Assembly (NCBI RefSeq): GCF_000010305.1
Contig: NC_012489.1
Span: 620,001-684,000 of the forward strand
DNA from: Gemmatimonas aurantiaca T-27
GTDB taxonomy: Bacteria > Gemmatimonadota > Gemmatimonadetes > Gemmatimonadales > Gemmatimonadaceae
Reading direction: 5' to 3'
DNA length: 64,000 nt
Positions 25,667-39,725 of the stretch are shown here, in pieces. The position numbers and the translations under genes are program-made. The notes beneath the pieces are model-generated. The model was not told the DNA's origin. It worked only from the letters and a program-made list of their open reading frames with translations, and made no database searches. Each line of letters begins with the position of its first letter. Position 1 is the stretch's first letter.

Positions 25667-26824
25667 CTACTTGAGTACAGCCTTGGCGATGGTCTGCAAC
25701 TGCATGTTGCTGGTGCCCTCATAGATCGCGCCGATCTTGGCGTCGCGATAGAACTTCTCGACCGGATACTCCCGCGTGTAGCCGTATCCACCGAACAGTT
25801 CCACGCACAGCGACGTGACACGTTCGCACATCTGCGAGGCATACAGCTTGGCCATCGCGCCTTCGCGCGCAATGTCCTGGCCGGCGTCCTTGAGGCGGGC
25901 GGCGTTGTACACCATGAGACGCGCTGCTTCCAGTTCCGTCGCAGCCTGCGCCACCTGAAACTGAATGCCCTGGAAATCGGCGAGCGCCTTGCCGAACTGC
26001 TTCCGCTCCTTGAGATACGCCGTAGCGGCACTGAGCGCCCCCTGGGCGACGCCGATCATCTGCGCGCCGATACCGATGCGTCCTTCGTTGAGCGTTTCGA
26101 TCGCGATCTTGTAACCCTGGCCAACTTCACCAAGCACGTTGGCATCGGACACGAACACGTTCTCGAAGTGCAACGATGTGGTGCTGGAGGCGCGAATACC
26201 GAGCTTGTCCTCCTTCTTGCCCACCGAGAAGCCTTTTGCGTCACGCTCGACGATGAACGCCGTGATGCCCTTGTAGCCAGCTTCCGGCTTGGTGTTCGCA
26301 AACACCACGAACACTTCCGCTTCGCCGCCGTTGGTGATCCACGCCTTGCTGCCGTTGAGCGTCCAGCCGCCCTCCGCCCGGTCCGCCCGGGTCGCGAGAC
26401 CGAATGCGTCCGACCCCGAACCCGGCTCCGAAAGCGCGTACGCACCCACCGTGTTGGACGTCATCCGGGGCAGCACGCGGGCACGCTGTTCATCCGTGCC
26501 GTATCGGTTGAGCGGGTAGTTGACCAGCGTGTTCTGCACATCCACCTGGATGGCGGCACTCGCATCCACCTTGCTCAGCTCTTCAACGGCGAGGGTGACC
26601 ATCATCAGCGAGCCCCCGGCGCCACCGTACTGCTCTGGCAACTCGATGCCCATGAGGCCCAGCTCGAAAAACTTGGCGGTCAGCGCCGGATCGACCTTGC
26701 CGGCCGCTTCCATATCGTGGACGCGATGGCGAACCTCGGATTCAGCCAGTTCAGCGACGGCAGCGCGAAAAAGCTCTTCTTCTTCAGACAGAAGGGTTAG
26801 GGGAGAGCGTACGAAATCAATCAC
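25667..26824 (-). CDS. Acyl-CoA dehydrogenase
   Basis: This 385-residue flavoenzyme oxidises acyl-CoA thioesters. It has LGLMGIELPEQYGGAGG, the substrate/FAD signature YALSEPGSGSDAF, NGSKAWITNGGEA, GIRASSTTSLHFENVFV, and the C-terminal QLFGGYGYTREY-like block with ELFGGYGYTREYPVEKFYRD. EGTSNMQLQTIAKAVL ends it. The residue usually acting as base in short-chain enzymes is in YEGTSNMQ. I start at the GTG at 26824 (MIDFVRSPLTLLSEE), which gives the normal family length. It lies 18 bases upstream of the serine hydrolase on the same strand. Confidence 0.93.
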   Translation of the reverse strand: MIDFVRSPLTLLSEEEELFRAAVAELAESEVRHRVHDMEAAGKVDPALTAKFFELGLMGIELPEQYGGAGGSLMMVTLAVEELSKVDASAAIQVDVQNTLVNYPLNRYGTDEQRARVLPRMTSNTVGAYALSEPGSGSDAFGLATRADRAEGGWTLNGSKAWITNGGEAEVFVVFANTKPEAGYKGITAFIVERDAKGFSVGKKEDKLGIRASSTTSLHFENVFVSDANVLGEVGQGYKIAIETLNEGRIGIGAQMIGVAQGALSAATAYLKERKQFGKALADFQGIQFQVAQAATELEAARLMVYNAARLKDAGQDIAREGAMAKLYASQMCERVTSLCVELFGGYGYTREYPVEKFYRDAKIGAIYEGTSNMQLQTIAKAVLK

Positions 26825-27888
26825 GAGTTGGTCGGCCGAGTGGCATAGGTATGGATCCAGAGGGTAGTTCAATCCTAGAAGCACGACCTCTGCGGGACTA
26901 GGGTCGAATTGCGGGCGACCAAGTATGAGCGCGATCTACTTTCTCTGTGCTGGCGGCTCGTTTCAGCAAGTTTACCTCTATTATGGTCCTGTCCAATATC
27001 GCTTCTCCGGTTTAATGAATGATCTCAAGTTGTCATTCGCAGCGAATGTTGTCTGGAGTGATGAATCGTTTGGCGGGATGGGTGAGTTGGACTGAAACAG
27101 GTGCAGGATGAGTATCGTCAGTGTAGATGAAGAGCGTGCCAGCGAGGGCCTTGGAGGCACGGATCAGGGCGGATCTAGACCTGGGCAGCAATAGCCGCTG
27201 TTCGGGCAAGAATATGAAGACCGCCAGCGTTAGTGCGCTTGACAGGTGCAAAGGGCGCCCCCTTGTAGATGAGAGGCTGTCTGGATTCTTGATCTTTGAA
27301 TTGTGGGAAACTGGTAAGATCGCAGTAGTGGAGCTAGGCCGCAGGCGGTAGCTCAGTCAGTGCATGGGCTGGCTCCGATAGTGTGCTGTACTGCTGCTCG
27401 CGAAATGCAGAGTTCCCGCGTGCGCTATATCAGGGAGGTAGAAGAGCCCCATACCGCACGTTCAATATCGATAACGGAGCATATTGTGAAGAATCCATAC
27501 ACGAGCCTCGACAGGCCAGCATGCGTCTACGCTACCTGCCTTTGAGACCGGCGCGGGCTTCCGGAGAATCCTTGTGCTCTACAGTTCTTGGGCACGCTAC
27601 TCCGCCGCGCCTTAACCCTTTTCTGGAGTCTCCTCCCGACCCTTAATGCCGCTCGTTAACGTTCCCGCGCACGCCAGTTCTAGATCCAAGTCGGCGAGAT
27701 GCCCCCTCCCAACGCGCGCTGATCCTCAAACTGCGATATCGCTCGTGGAGGGAGAATCCGGTCAGCATTAGCGTGAGGTTTGCCATGTCCTCGGACTACA
27801 CAAAAGCAAACTGCTTTCTGCGGAGTTCTGCTGCGGCAAGCAAGTCTCGATCCGTGGTGGATCGATCCCCTGAATCAGAATCTACAAC
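26825..27888. other. About 1 kb with no credible gene
   Basis: The stretch is visibly less GC-rich than its neighbours. Short open frames here overlap each other on both strands, lack start signals and show no motif I recognise. It separates the metabolic region from the polysaccharide locus. It could be decayed coding DNA or an old insertion boundary. A tRNA-like stretch near 27344 was rejected because it has no T-arm. Confidence 0.6.
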
Positions 27889-28890
27889 GTGAAGATCTGG
27901 TCAAACATGCCCGAGCTCGGTGCATATCTGAGTACTCGAAAGGATATTCAGCACGCCGACCTTCCGAGCTTGCCGACCATCGCCAGCATGGTGAGGTGGG
28001 TGCGAGGGCTGTCGGAAACCGATCTGCTACTGGTAAACACGGACGCCACACTGACGCTTCGCCTCGCTGCAGCTTCTATCATCGCGCAAGCAAAGCTGCC
28101 ACTCGTGTCGCTAGACTGTCTGTTGGGCTTGCCTCCTACTACCGCAATGGCACGCCTCGCAACCTATCTCAAGAAAATATTGCTCGCGAGAGTTGATCAC
28201 TTTCTCTTGCCGCAGAGGGATACCCAAGGCCTAGAACGACTTTTCCATCTCAATGGGCGGACTAGCTACTTTCCGTTCAAGGTCAACGCGTGGCAAGCGC
28301 TTCAAAGCGGAGACTTGACCGTCGTCGATGAAGGCTACGTCATTCATGCGGGCCGCACCATGCGTGATATTCGCACTTTTATTGAAGCAATGCGAATCAC
28401 GAAATTGCCGACAGTATTGTTGTATCAGGACCAAGACACCGGACGGGAACATGGGACCAGCTGGACACTTTCTGCTCTTCCTGAGAACGTCGTGGCTGTT
28501 AAGCACAACGGTGACCCTAGAAGCTACCAAGAGTATCTTGCGCGCGCCCGCGTGATAGTGGTGGCGATAGAATCACATGTTGTAACAAGCGCAGGTATTA
28601 GCACGATTCTGGATGGTATCGGAATGGGAAAGTGTGTAGTAGCTACAGATTGTCCGGCTGTTCGAGGCGTCTTCACCGATGAGATTGCAGTCGTTCCAGC
28701 GAATGATTCAACGGCTCTAGGGGCCACTGTCTTAAAGTTGTTCCAAGATGAGCACGAACGCGACGAGCTAGCAATGCGAGCTCATCGCGCGGCAGGGCAA
28801 TTTGGAGGCACAGAAAGGTATCTCCGGGACATAGTGGATTTCTTGAGTTCTCGCTTCGGTGCTTCGGCTTCGGTCAGCACCGTGGAGTGA
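27889..28890 (+). CDS. Glycosyltransferase-like protein, atypical composition
   Basis: The 333-residue product ends with a pattern seen in GT4-type enzymes: a nucleotide-sugar-binding half with a SAGISTILDGIGMGKCVVATDCPAV segment and a final EHERDELAMRAHRAA helix. The N-terminal half is short and weakly Rossmann-like, so it may be truncated, or the true start may be upstream. Composition is poorer in GC than the neighbouring glycosyltransferases, which hints at acquisition or drift. I call it a probable glycosyltransferase with a tentative start at the GTG at 27889. Confidence 0.6.
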   Translation: MKIWSNMPELGAYLSTRKDIQHADLPSLPTIASMVRWVRGLSETDLLLVNTDATLTLRLAAASIIAQAKLPLVSLDCLLGLPPTTAMARLATYLKKILLARVDHFLLPQRDTQGLERLFHLNGRTSYFPFKVNAWQALQSGDLTVVDEGYVIHAGRTMRDIRTFIEAMRITKLPTVLLYQDQDTGREHGTSWTLSALPENVVAVKHNGDPRSYQEYLARARVIVVAIESHVVTSAGISTILDGIGMGKCVVATDCPAVRGVFTDEIAVVPANDSTALGATVLKLFQDEHERDELAMRAHRAAGQFGGTERYLRDIVDFLSSRFGASASVSTVE

Positions 28891-29139
28891 GGCGCGTCGC
28901 GCCACGGATCGCGCTCGTGTTCATTCCGGTAGATACCTGAGAACCGCCGACAACGCTGAGCCAGATGAGCATGGTGGCGCACAGGTTTCGTCGCCCGGCC
29001 CGCGCGGCACGGGAGTTCAGTGAAGCTCCGCCGCGGGCGTACGAAGCATGCGGACGCACGAACAGCTTTCTTCACGTCGGCAAGAGTCGCAAGGCTAGCG
29101 GATTTGACTTCAAGTTGATGTGCTTAAGGAGATTTGCGT

Positions 29140-30402
29140 GTGCGTAGAGGTTCTCCAGTACGCGCAATTGCTCTGGATCTGTACCGAAATCACTTTAGGA
29201 CGAGTGGTTTCATTTCCTTGGAAGAGTTAGACGCGTTGATTCCCGTGATGGCCGAGACCATTTTCCACTCACTTGTGATCACGCTATTCACTCTCGCTGC
29301 TTTCGGTGTTGGTACCCTAGTGCTGATCTGGCTGGGGTTCCCGATTGGCATGTGGGTGCTTGCCATGATCCGGGGCAGTAGAATGCGGCCGGACGCAGAA
29401 TCGGGGAGTACCACCAGGGTCAGTTTAGTGCTCGCCACTCGGGATAGCCCTGATGCGATTGCCACGCGTGTCCGGAACCTCCTGGATACCGACCACCCAC
29501 TCTCACGCCTGCAGGTGGTCGTGGCGCTTGATCACACCGGATCGCGAGCTACGGAAGACGAGGTGCGGCAGATCCCGGGCGTGAATTCGGTTGTTATCGG
29601 CGCTGCGCCTGGTGGCAAGGCAACGGCCCTCAACGCTGGCGTGCTGGCGTCGACCGGGGATGTGCTCATCATGGCGGACACCGCCCAGGCTTTTGATCGC
29701 CAAACGGTCCCATGCCTGGCTGCCGCGTTGACCGACTCTCGGTTTGGTGCCGTTTCTGGAGCGTTGTTGCTGGGAGAGCGGCGGCGCCTTTCTCCTGTCG
29801 ATCTCTATTGGCGACTGGAGAAGTGGCTCCGCTTCAATGAGTCGCTGGTGCATTCCGCCGTCGGTGTGACGGGGGCCGTGTACGCCACCCGCCGGGCGCT
29901 GTGGCAGCCATTGCCACCGGGCACGCTGTTGGATGACGTGTATGTCCCGATGTCACTCGTGCTGCGGGGGCACCGCGTGGGATTCACGTACGATGCAGTG
30001 GCGCGCGATGTCAGAGTCTTTGATGCTGCGGCCGAAGGAGGACGAAAGGCACGTACGCTCACCGGCGTGCTTCAGCTCCTCGATCTGCTTCCTGGGTTGC
30101 TTTCGAAACGCAATCCGATCCGTTGGACATTCGTGATGCACAAGCTGGCTCGGTTGACGTCACCAGTGTTCGTGCTGTTTGCTGTAGTCGGCAGCATGGG
30201 TGTAGCGACGCTGTTCGTGTTGGCCAACCCCCGACTGGGATTGGCGCTGACCGCTGGCCTGATGGTTCCTCTTTTCGCCGTAGGGCCGCTTCGAAGATTG
30301 CTGTTTGCCACGCTGCGATGGGTGTTCGCCATGCAGTGGTCCATTGTGACAGCGTTGAGGAACGGTCTGTCCAGGCGCTGGTCGGTATGGAACCAGCGCT
30401 GA
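29140..30402 (+). CDS. Membrane glycosyltransferase family 2
   Basis: The 420-residue protein has an N-terminal membrane segment at about residues 45-75. A GT2 catalytic domain follows (VSLVLATRDSP, VVVALDHTGS, GGKATALNAGVLASTGDVLIMAD, then VTGAVYATRRALW and LLDDVYVPMSLVLRG). Two or more helices lie near the end. The LDDV and preceding acidic residues fit the catalytic base and metal-binding positions. Enzymes like this extend polysaccharides at the inner membrane. I start at the GTG at 29140 because AAGGAG lies eight bases before it. Confidence 0.88.
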   Translation: MRRGSPVRAIALDLYRNHFRTSGFISLEELDALIPVMAETIFHSLVITLFTLAAFGVGTLVLIWLGFPIGMWVLAMIRGSRMRPDAESGSTTRVSLVLATRDSPDAIATRVRNLLDTDHPLSRLQVVVALDHTGSRATEDEVRQIPGVNSVVIGAAPGGKATALNAGVLASTGDVLIMADTAQAFDRQTVPCLAAALTDSRFGAVSGALLLGERRRLSPVDLYWRLEKWLRFNESLVHSAVGVTGAVYATRRALWQPLPPGTLLDDVYVPMSLVLRGHRVGFTYDAVARDVRVFDAAAEGGRKARTLTGVLQLLDLLPGLLSKRNPIRWTFVMHKLARLTSPVFVLFAVVGSMGVATLFVLANPRLGLALTAGLMVPLFAVGPLRRLLFATLRWVFAMQWSIVTALRNGLSRRWSVWNQR

Positions 30403-30423
30403 GTGGCACCGACCTACAGCCGC

Positions 30424-32307
30424 CTAGACAACGTCGCTGATACCGTAATGCTGTTCCCAAAGCCTGAGAAATAGCAGCGAATAGAGACGGTCGCCGACAG
30501 CTCGCCCCTCTGTGAGCAAGCGTTGCAGTGACAGGAACGCTTCTGGTGCAATCAGTCCGGCACTGCTGCCGGACGCGGCGGACTCCAGCAATGGCTGCCA
30601 CGCCCCTCGCATCCAGCTTTCCACTGGAATTGAGAAACCCTGTTTGCGCGTCAGGTCGAGTTGTTCCGGCAACAGCTTCGCGCCAATCCGACGCAAGACG
30701 ATCTTTCGATCGTCACGTGTGGCCTTGAGTCGATCAGGGACCGAGCCGAAGGCGTACTCGATGACCGGAATATCCAGGAACGGTGCGCGCACCTCGAGTG
30801 AGGTCAACATGCTGGCGCGGTCCACTTTCACGAGTACATCGTCGACCATGTACGACGTGAAATCGACCGCAGTCCCTCGCTGCAATGGAGACGTGCGGCG
30901 ATGCATGGAGCTCGCACGAATCGCCTCGGGAGCCATCAGCTCGGCGGCCTGCAAGTCCTGCAGGTGTGGGCTGAGTGCGCGCCGTTCATCGCTGCGATAC
31001 AGGCGGCCAGCGTTGGAAATGCTGGTACCGACGTCGCCAGCGAGTGCCTCCAGCAGCCCGCGACCGCGGGCACCCTCCGGAATGAGCATGGCCCCAAGCT
31101 GGGACATCCCCCGCCGTGCGAAAGCCGGCACCTGACGTCGCAATGCCTGCTGACGCAACTGCGAGGGATAGCGATGATAGCCCCCGAAAAGTTCGTCTCC
31201 GCCGTCGCCACCCAGCGCCACGGTGGCATGACGCCGGATCTCTCGCGACACCAGATACGTGGGGATCATCGATGAATCCGAAATGGGATCATCGTATTGC
31301 GCCACCAACGCCTGGAGCAGATCAGCGTCCGCCGGCGGCGTTTCGAGTTCGATGTGCTCGGCACCGATGTGCTCTGCCACCATCCGTGCGAACGGACCTT
31401 CGTCGACCGATCCATGTCCCGGGAAACGGGCTGTGAAAGTCCGGATCCGGCTCCCACTGACCTGCGCCGCGATGGCGGCGATGAGACTCGAATCCACACC
31501 GCCGCTCAGCATCACACCGACGGGCACATCCGCCGCCAGCTGACGGCGGACGGCTTGCCGCAACAAGCTCTCCACCTCATCGCCGATACTGCTGTCGGAC
31601 TGGCTCTCTGCTTTCGGCTGCAGGGTGGGCAACTGCCAGTACAGCTCGTGTCGTCGTGTCCCGTCACGCAGATCGACGATGACCCGTTCACCCGGCAGCA
31701 CACGACTGATGTCGGCGAACATCGTGTGTGATCCGGTGACGTAGCCATACGCGAAGTACTCGTTGAGCGACTGCCGTCGTACGCGTCGCGGACACGAGGG
31801 ATCGGCCAGCAACGCTTTGGCTTCGCTGGCAAACGACAGTTGGGAATCGGTGACGCGATAGAACAGCGGCTTTTCACCGGCCCGGTCCCGGGCCAACAAC
31901 ACCTGCTGGCTGCGCGGATCGTACAAGGCCAGTGCGAACATGCCGTGCAAGCGCTCGAGGCACGCCGGCCCCCACTCCCGGAACGCCACCAGTATGACTT
32001 CGGTGTCTGACTTCGTGTGGAAGTGATGCCCTTTGCTCGACAACTCGCTCTTCAACTCGAGATAGTTGTAGATCTCGCCGTTGAAGGTGATCACGGCACC
32101 CGTCAGGCCATCGATCATGGGCTGGTGGCCGCCAGGCGACAAGTCGACAATCGCCAGACGCCGATGGCCAAACCCGATGCGCCCGTCGTCCGATATCCAC
32201 AGACCGTCAGAATCCGGACCGCGATGCAACATGGTGTCGCGTTGACGCAGGAGCAGGTCCCGGTCAACCGATCCACGAAAACTCAAGGTGCCGACAATGC
32301 CGCACAT
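30424..32307 (-). CDS. asnB: Glutamine-hydrolysing asparagine synthase-type amidotransferase
   Basis: The 627-residue protein begins MCGIVG, so Cys2 is the glutaminase nucleophile. It continues with HRGPDSDG, FNGEIYNY and the class II amidotransferase domain to about residue 190. The synthetase domain follows with the ATP-binding LSGGVDSSLIAA and the C-terminal LDIPVIEYAF. AsnB converts aspartate to asparagine, but members next to exosortase or polysaccharide genes are a distinct group thought to amidate surface-glycan precursors. The latter role is inferred from location. It is convergent with the GT2 gene. Confidence 0.92.
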   Translation of the reverse strand: MCGIVGTLSFRGSVDRDLLLRQRDTMLHRGPDSDGLWISDDGRIGFGHRRLAIVDLSPGGHQPMIDGLTGAVITFNGEIYNYLELKSELSSKGHHFHTKSDTEVILVAFREWGPACLERLHGMFALALYDPRSQQVLLARDRAGEKPLFYRVTDSQLSFASEAKALLADPSCPRRVRRQSLNEYFAYGYVTGSHTMFADISRVLPGERVIVDLRDGTRRHELYWQLPTLQPKAESQSDSSIGDEVESLLRQAVRRQLAADVPVGVMLSGGVDSSLIAAIAAQVSGSRIRTFTARFPGHGSVDEGPFARMVAEHIGAEHIELETPPADADLLQALVAQYDDPISDSSMIPTYLVSREIRRHATVALGGDGGDELFGGYHRYPSQLRQQALRRQVPAFARRGMSQLGAMLIPEGARGRGLLEALAGDVGTSISNAGRLYRSDERRALSPHLQDLQAAELMAPEAIRASSMHRRTSPLQRGTAVDFTSYMVDDVLVKVDRASMLTSLEVRAPFLDIPVIEYAFGSVPDRLKATRDDRKIVLRRIGAKLLPEQLDLTRKQGFSIPVESWMRGAWQPLLESAASGSSAGLIAPEAFLSLQRLLTEGRAVGDRLYSLLFLRLWEQHYGISDVV

Positions 32308-32318
32308 GGATACGTAGG

Positions 32319-34208
32319 CTAGACGGTTCGCGCCGTGAGTACGTCGAGCGCGTATTCCACGCGACCAAACGGTGCGCTGATTTGTACACCTTGCACGGAC
32401 GATTGCACCCGCTCCAGCGCTTCCCGCGCAATCGCAATGCCTTCCGCCAGCGCATGTTCCTTGCTGCGCTCGTTGGCCTTCCGCATGCGCACCAGCACCG
32501 ATTCCGGCACGGTCACTCCCGGCACTTCGTTTGCCAGGAATTCCGCGTTCCGCGCGCTCACCAGCGGCCAGATACCGGCCACCACGGGGATGCGCACATC
32601 GTGAATGGACTCGAGGAATCGCTCGAGCTGCGCCGGGTCGAACACTGGCTGAGTAATCGCATACTCGGCCCCCGCCTCCACCTTCCAGTGGAAACGTCGC
32701 AGCTCCTGCTCGGGGTCGATGGCCGCGGGGTTCACACCCACGCCCACCACAAATCGTGTTGGTTCACCGATCGGGTTGGCGCCGGGATCGAGTCCACGAT
32801 TGAGCTTTGACACCAGATTCGTCAGACCGATCGCGTCGATATCGAAGACCGCCGTGGCATCGGGGTACGGCCCCATCTTCGGCGGGTCACCGGTCACCAG
32901 CAGCAGGTTCCGCAAGCCGAGCGCCGAAGCACCCAACAGGTCACTGAGCATGCCCAGCAGGTTGCGGTCGCGGCAGGCATAGTGCGTGACCGACTCGATA
33001 CCGTGCCGTTCGATGATGAGGCTCGTTGCGATGGCACCCATGCGGCTTTGCGCCCGCGGCCCGTCGGGCACATTGATCGCATCGACGCCGGCCTTGGCGA
33101 GCGCCTGTGCGTCGAGCTCCAGCTTGCTGGTGTCGATGCCCCGAGGCGGCACGATTTCCACGCTGGTGACGAATTGTCCAGCGGCCAGCTTGGCGCCAAA
33201 CCGCGAACGTTCGCCCAGTGGCACCGGCTCGCGTCCCACGGGCGCCGCGTTTTCCACCGCGAACTCCCGCGTGTTCCCCACCTGGACGCGGGTGCGCGGT
33301 GCGAGGGGACGGACACCTTCCACCATGGCCTTGATGTGCTCGGGCGTAGTACCGCAGCACCCGCCGATCACTTTGGCGCCGGCATTCACCAGGTGTCGGG
33401 CATACGAGGCCATGTATTCCGGACTCGCCATGTACATCCGACGCCCCGCCACGTCGCGTGGCATGCCGGCATTGGGCTGCGCCGACAGCTTGCGGTCGGT
33501 GACGGCGGCCATGCGCTCGATGGCTTCCAGGATCGTCTGCGGGCCGATCGAACAATTCAGCCCGATGATATCCACGCCCCACCGATCCAGCGCCACGGCC
33601 ACGTCTTCCGGCGTTGCTCCGAAGGCGGTGCGCAGATCCTGGCCAATTGTCGCCTGCGCGATCACCGGGACGCGGGCATCGACCGCGCGTGCCGCCAGCA
33701 CGGCCTGCTGCAGCTCATCGAGATCGCCAAACGTCTCCAGCACAAAGCAGTCCGCCCCGCCTTCCAGCAGCGCCTGCATCTGCTCGGCGAAGTGACGCCC
33801 CGCCTCTTCGCGACTGGTTGGACCGTAGGGTTCGAGGCGAACGCCCAGCGGACCTACCGCTCCCGCGACCAGACGGTGCTCACCTGCCGCCTCGCGCGCG
33901 AGCTCAGCGGCGCGACGGTTGATCAGCGCCACTTGAGATTCGAGGCCATACTGCGACAGCTTGGGACGATTGGCGCCAAAGGTGTTGGTCTCCACCACCT
34001 CTGCACCGGCCTTCACATAGGCCGCGTGGATGTCGCGCACCAGTTCCGGGCTGCGCAGCGCCAGCTCGTCATAACACAGGTTGATGAACACCCCGCGGGC
34101 ATAGAGCATGGTGCCCATCGCCCCGTCGAACATCACCACCTGTTCCGGATCGAGCAGGCGCGCCAACAAGGCATGGCGAGGGGTCGGGTGCTGCGCAGCA
34201 GTGGTCAT
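32319..34208 (-). CDS. Bifunctional homocysteine S-methyltransferase / methylenetetrahydrofolate reductase
   Basis: The 629-residue protein is a fusion of the YitJ type. Residues about 1-300 are a homocysteine methyltransferase domain ([28 protein letters not shown], zinc cysteines in [12 protein letters not shown]). Residues about 320-620 are a MetF-like reductase with [21 protein letters not shown] and ITQPVFDP. The reductase makes 5-methyl-THF, the methyl donor for MetH. The domains together couple methyl supply and homocysteine methylation. It is divergent from metH with only 16 bases between start codons. Confidence 0.93.
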   Translation of the reverse strand: MTTAAQHPTPRHALLARLLDPEQVVMFDGAMGTMLYARGVFINLCYDELALRSPELVRDIHAAYVKAGAEVVETNTFGANRPKLSQYGLESQVALINRRAAELAREAAGEHRLVAGAVGPLGVRLEPYGPTSREEAGRHFAEQMQALLEGGADCFVLETFGDLDELQQAVLAARAVDARVPVIAQATIGQDLRTAFGATPEDVAVALDRWGVDIIGLNCSIGPQTILEAIERMAAVTDRKLSAQPNAGMPRDVAGRRMYMASPEYMASYARHLVNAGAKVIGGCCGTTPEHIKAMVEGVRPLAPRTRVQVGNTREFAVENAAPVGREPVPLGERSRFGAKLAAGQFVTSVEIVPPRGIDTSKLELDAQALAKAGVDAINVPDGPRAQSRMGAIATSLIIERHGIESVTHYACRDRNLLGMLSDLLGASALGLRNLLLVTGDPPKMGPYPDATAVFDIDAIGLTNLVSKLNRGLDPGANPIGEPTRFVVGVGVNPAAIDPEQELRRFHWKVEAGAEYAITQPVFDPAQLERFLESIHDVRIPVVAGIWPLVSARNAEFLANEVPGVTVPESVLVRMRKANERSKEHALAEGIAIAREALERVQSSVQGVQISAPFGRVEYALDVLTARTV

Positions 34209-34224
34209 AGATACCTTTCAAGAT

Positions 34225-37962
<3,738 letters not shown>

Positions 37963-38069
37963 CCACGTGATGGTGACAGGCTAGCTTTCAGGCTCAGGGG
38001 TATGCCCCGTGTGTGACAGGTGGTGCCTTCCGGGCGTCATCGCAGTGCCCCCTACTTCCTGAGTCTTTG

Positions 38070-39044
38070 GTGACAATTCCCATATCTACCACGCAGCCTG
38101 CTGGCGGTGTCGCCAGCGGTACCGCCGCGAACGAATCGGTTCTGGACGAGATCAGTCGCGATGCGCGACGGTTCGTGGCGGCGGCACGTGCCCTCCCACC
38201 GGCAGAATTGGCGGCGCATGTTCTGACGGCGCTGATGTTCGTGCTGCTGTTTGCGAAGCCCATGCGATTGTTGGGCGACGCCTGGTGGAATGATCCCAAT
38301 TCCGGTCACGGCCTGCTGCTGGCGCCCCTGTCGCTGTGGTTCGCTTACAAGAGCGGCATCGTGGCTGGCGCCCGTCCGCAGCGCATCCTTGGCATCGCCA
38401 TCATCGTTGCGGCCGTGGTCTTCCGGTATGCGGCTGATCTGGCGGCCGAACTGTTCGTGATGCGCGGCAGCATGGTGATGGCGCTGGGCGGCTTGGTAGT
38501 GTGGCACGCCGGCTTCCGGCAACTGCTGCACTGGTGGCTGCCGTTCACACTGGTATCGCTCAGCATTCCGATCCCGGAAGTCATCCTCAATACCGTCGCG
38601 CTGCCGCTGCAATTCACCGCCAGCAAGATCGGCGCGTCGCTGCTCGAATGGCGTCAGATCCCGGTGCTGATGAACGGTAATGTCATCCGCATTCCGGGGC
38701 AGGAACTGTTCGTGGCCGAAGCCTGCAGTGGACTGCGCTCCCTGACCGCGTTGCTCAGTCTTGGCGTGCTGCTGGGCGCAATGTTCCTGCAGAAATGGCC
38801 GACACGGTTACTGCTCATCCTGATCGCGATTCCCATTGCGATCGTGATCAACGGCGTGCGCGTGTTTTTGACAGGGTTTCTGGTGTTGTTCGTGAGCCCC
38901 GAGATGGGCGAGGGGTTCATGCACACCAGTGAAGGCATGTTGATGTTCGGCGCGGCGTTCCTGTTCACATCGTTGACAGCCTGGGGGCTGGGACATGTGG
39001 AGCGCTTGGTGTTGCGTTCGACTTCCAAGGCGGAGACAGTCTGA
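38070..39044 (+). CDS. Exosortase (PEP-CTERM processing transpeptidase)
   Basis: The 324-residue polytopic membrane protein has the exosortase catalytic set: Cys219 in EACSGLRSL, Arg264 in INGVRVFLTG and His285 in FMHTSEG. About eight hydrophobic segments surround them. Exosortases cut the C-terminal PEP-CTERM tail and probably attach the protein to an envelope acceptor. Its substrates in this window are the two PEP-CTERM proteins. The GTG at 38070 is preferred. A GTG at 38013 would add 19 residues. It overlaps epsI by one base (TGATG). Confidence 0.93.
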   Translation: MTIPISTTQPAGGVASGTAANESVLDEISRDARRFVAAARALPPAELAAHVLTALMFVLLFAKPMRLLGDAWWNDPNSGHGLLLAPLSLWFAYKSGIVAGARPQRILGIAIIVAAVVFRYAADLAAELFVMRGSMVMALGGLVVWHAGFRQLLHWWLPFTLVSLSIPIPEVILNTVALPLQFTASKIGASLLEWRQIPVLMNGNVIRIPGQELFVAEACSGLRSLTALLSLGVLLGAMFLQKWPTRLLLILIAIPIAIVINGVRVFLTGFLVLFVSPEMGEGFMHTSEGMLMFGAAFLFTSLTAWGLGHVERLVLRSTSKAETV

Positions 39045-39706
39045 TGCGGTTTGCAACATTTGCACCGGTAGCGGTGCTGGGTTTGGGTGTGCTGCTGATT
39101 TCGGGGATGCGCGAGCAGCATGCCGTCGAGCCGCGCTCACCCATGAACAGCATTCCGCGCACGATGGCCGGCATCGAGGGACGCGATCTGGTCGTGCCGG
39201 AGGAAGAGCGGAAGGTGGCCGGCATGACGGACTACATGATGCGCGTCTTTGGCTCGGACTCGGCGCCGGCATTCACGACCTACGTCGGTTATTACGATCA
39301 GCAGGTGCAGGGAAAGGCCATCCACTCCCCGAAGAATTGTTTGCCCGGGGCTGGTTGGGAAATCATGGAGTCCACGCCCGTACCATCGCCTGATGGGCGC
39401 GCGGGTGCGACAATCAATCGGGTGATCCTGTCCAACAAGGGCACCAGGGCCTTGGTGTATTACTGGTATCAGGGCCGTGGGCGGGTGCAGTCGAATGAGT
39501 ATCGCGTCAAGTGGGATTTGATGCGTGATGCAGCACGCTATGGACGCACCGAGGAGGCGCTGGTGCGTATCGTGTTGCCCGTCGATCCTGCACAAAATGG
39601 TGCCATTACCCAGATTGGTCGCCTGCCGCAGGACAGCTTGGCGATCGAAGTTGCTCGGGTATTGTTGCGAGAGGTGGATCGGGCACTTCCCCAATCCGCG
39701 AGCTGA
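39044..39706 (+). CDS. epsI: EpsI, exosortase-associated protein
   Basis: The 220-residue protein has an N-terminal membrane anchor (FAPVAVLGLGVLLISGM) and an extracytoplasmic domain with the EpsI signatures YYDQQVQGKAIHSPKNCLPGAGW and VYYWYQGRGR. EpsI is a constant partner of exosortases, and in some genomes the two are fused. Its start codon overlaps the exosortase stop, which supports translational coupling. Confidence 0.92.
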   Translation: MRFATFAPVAVLGLGVLLISGMREQHAVEPRSPMNSIPRTMAGIEGRDLVVPEEERKVAGMTDYMMRVFGSDSAPAFTTYVGYYDQQVQGKAIHSPKNCLPGAGWEIMESTPVPSPDGRAGATINRVILSNKGTRALVYYWYQGRGRVQSNEYRVKWDLMRDAARYGRTEEALVRIVLPVDPAQNGAITQIGRLPQDSLAIEVARVLLREVDRALPQSAS

Positions 39707-39725
39707 GCGAGGCCTATCGCACGTA

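Noticed and set aside
27033-27251. Minus-strand 72-codon frame in the gene-poor region
   Set aside because: No ribosome site, no recognisable motif, overlapping frames of similar length on the other strand.
27344-27371. tRNA-like D-arm sequence (GCGGTAGCTCAGTCAGTGCA)
   Set aside because: The D-arm resemblance is good, but there is no pairing anticodon stem and no T-arm GGTTCGA-type sequence downstream.
34209-34224. Possible cobalamin or SAM riboswitch before metH
   Set aside because: Only 16 bases separate the divergent start codons, too short for any riboswitch.
37972-37987. TGGTGACAGGCTAGCT as sigma-54 promoter of the exosortase gene
   Set aside because: Only the GG-N10-GC spacing fits. 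The rest of the consensus is missing and it lies about 80 bases from the start.
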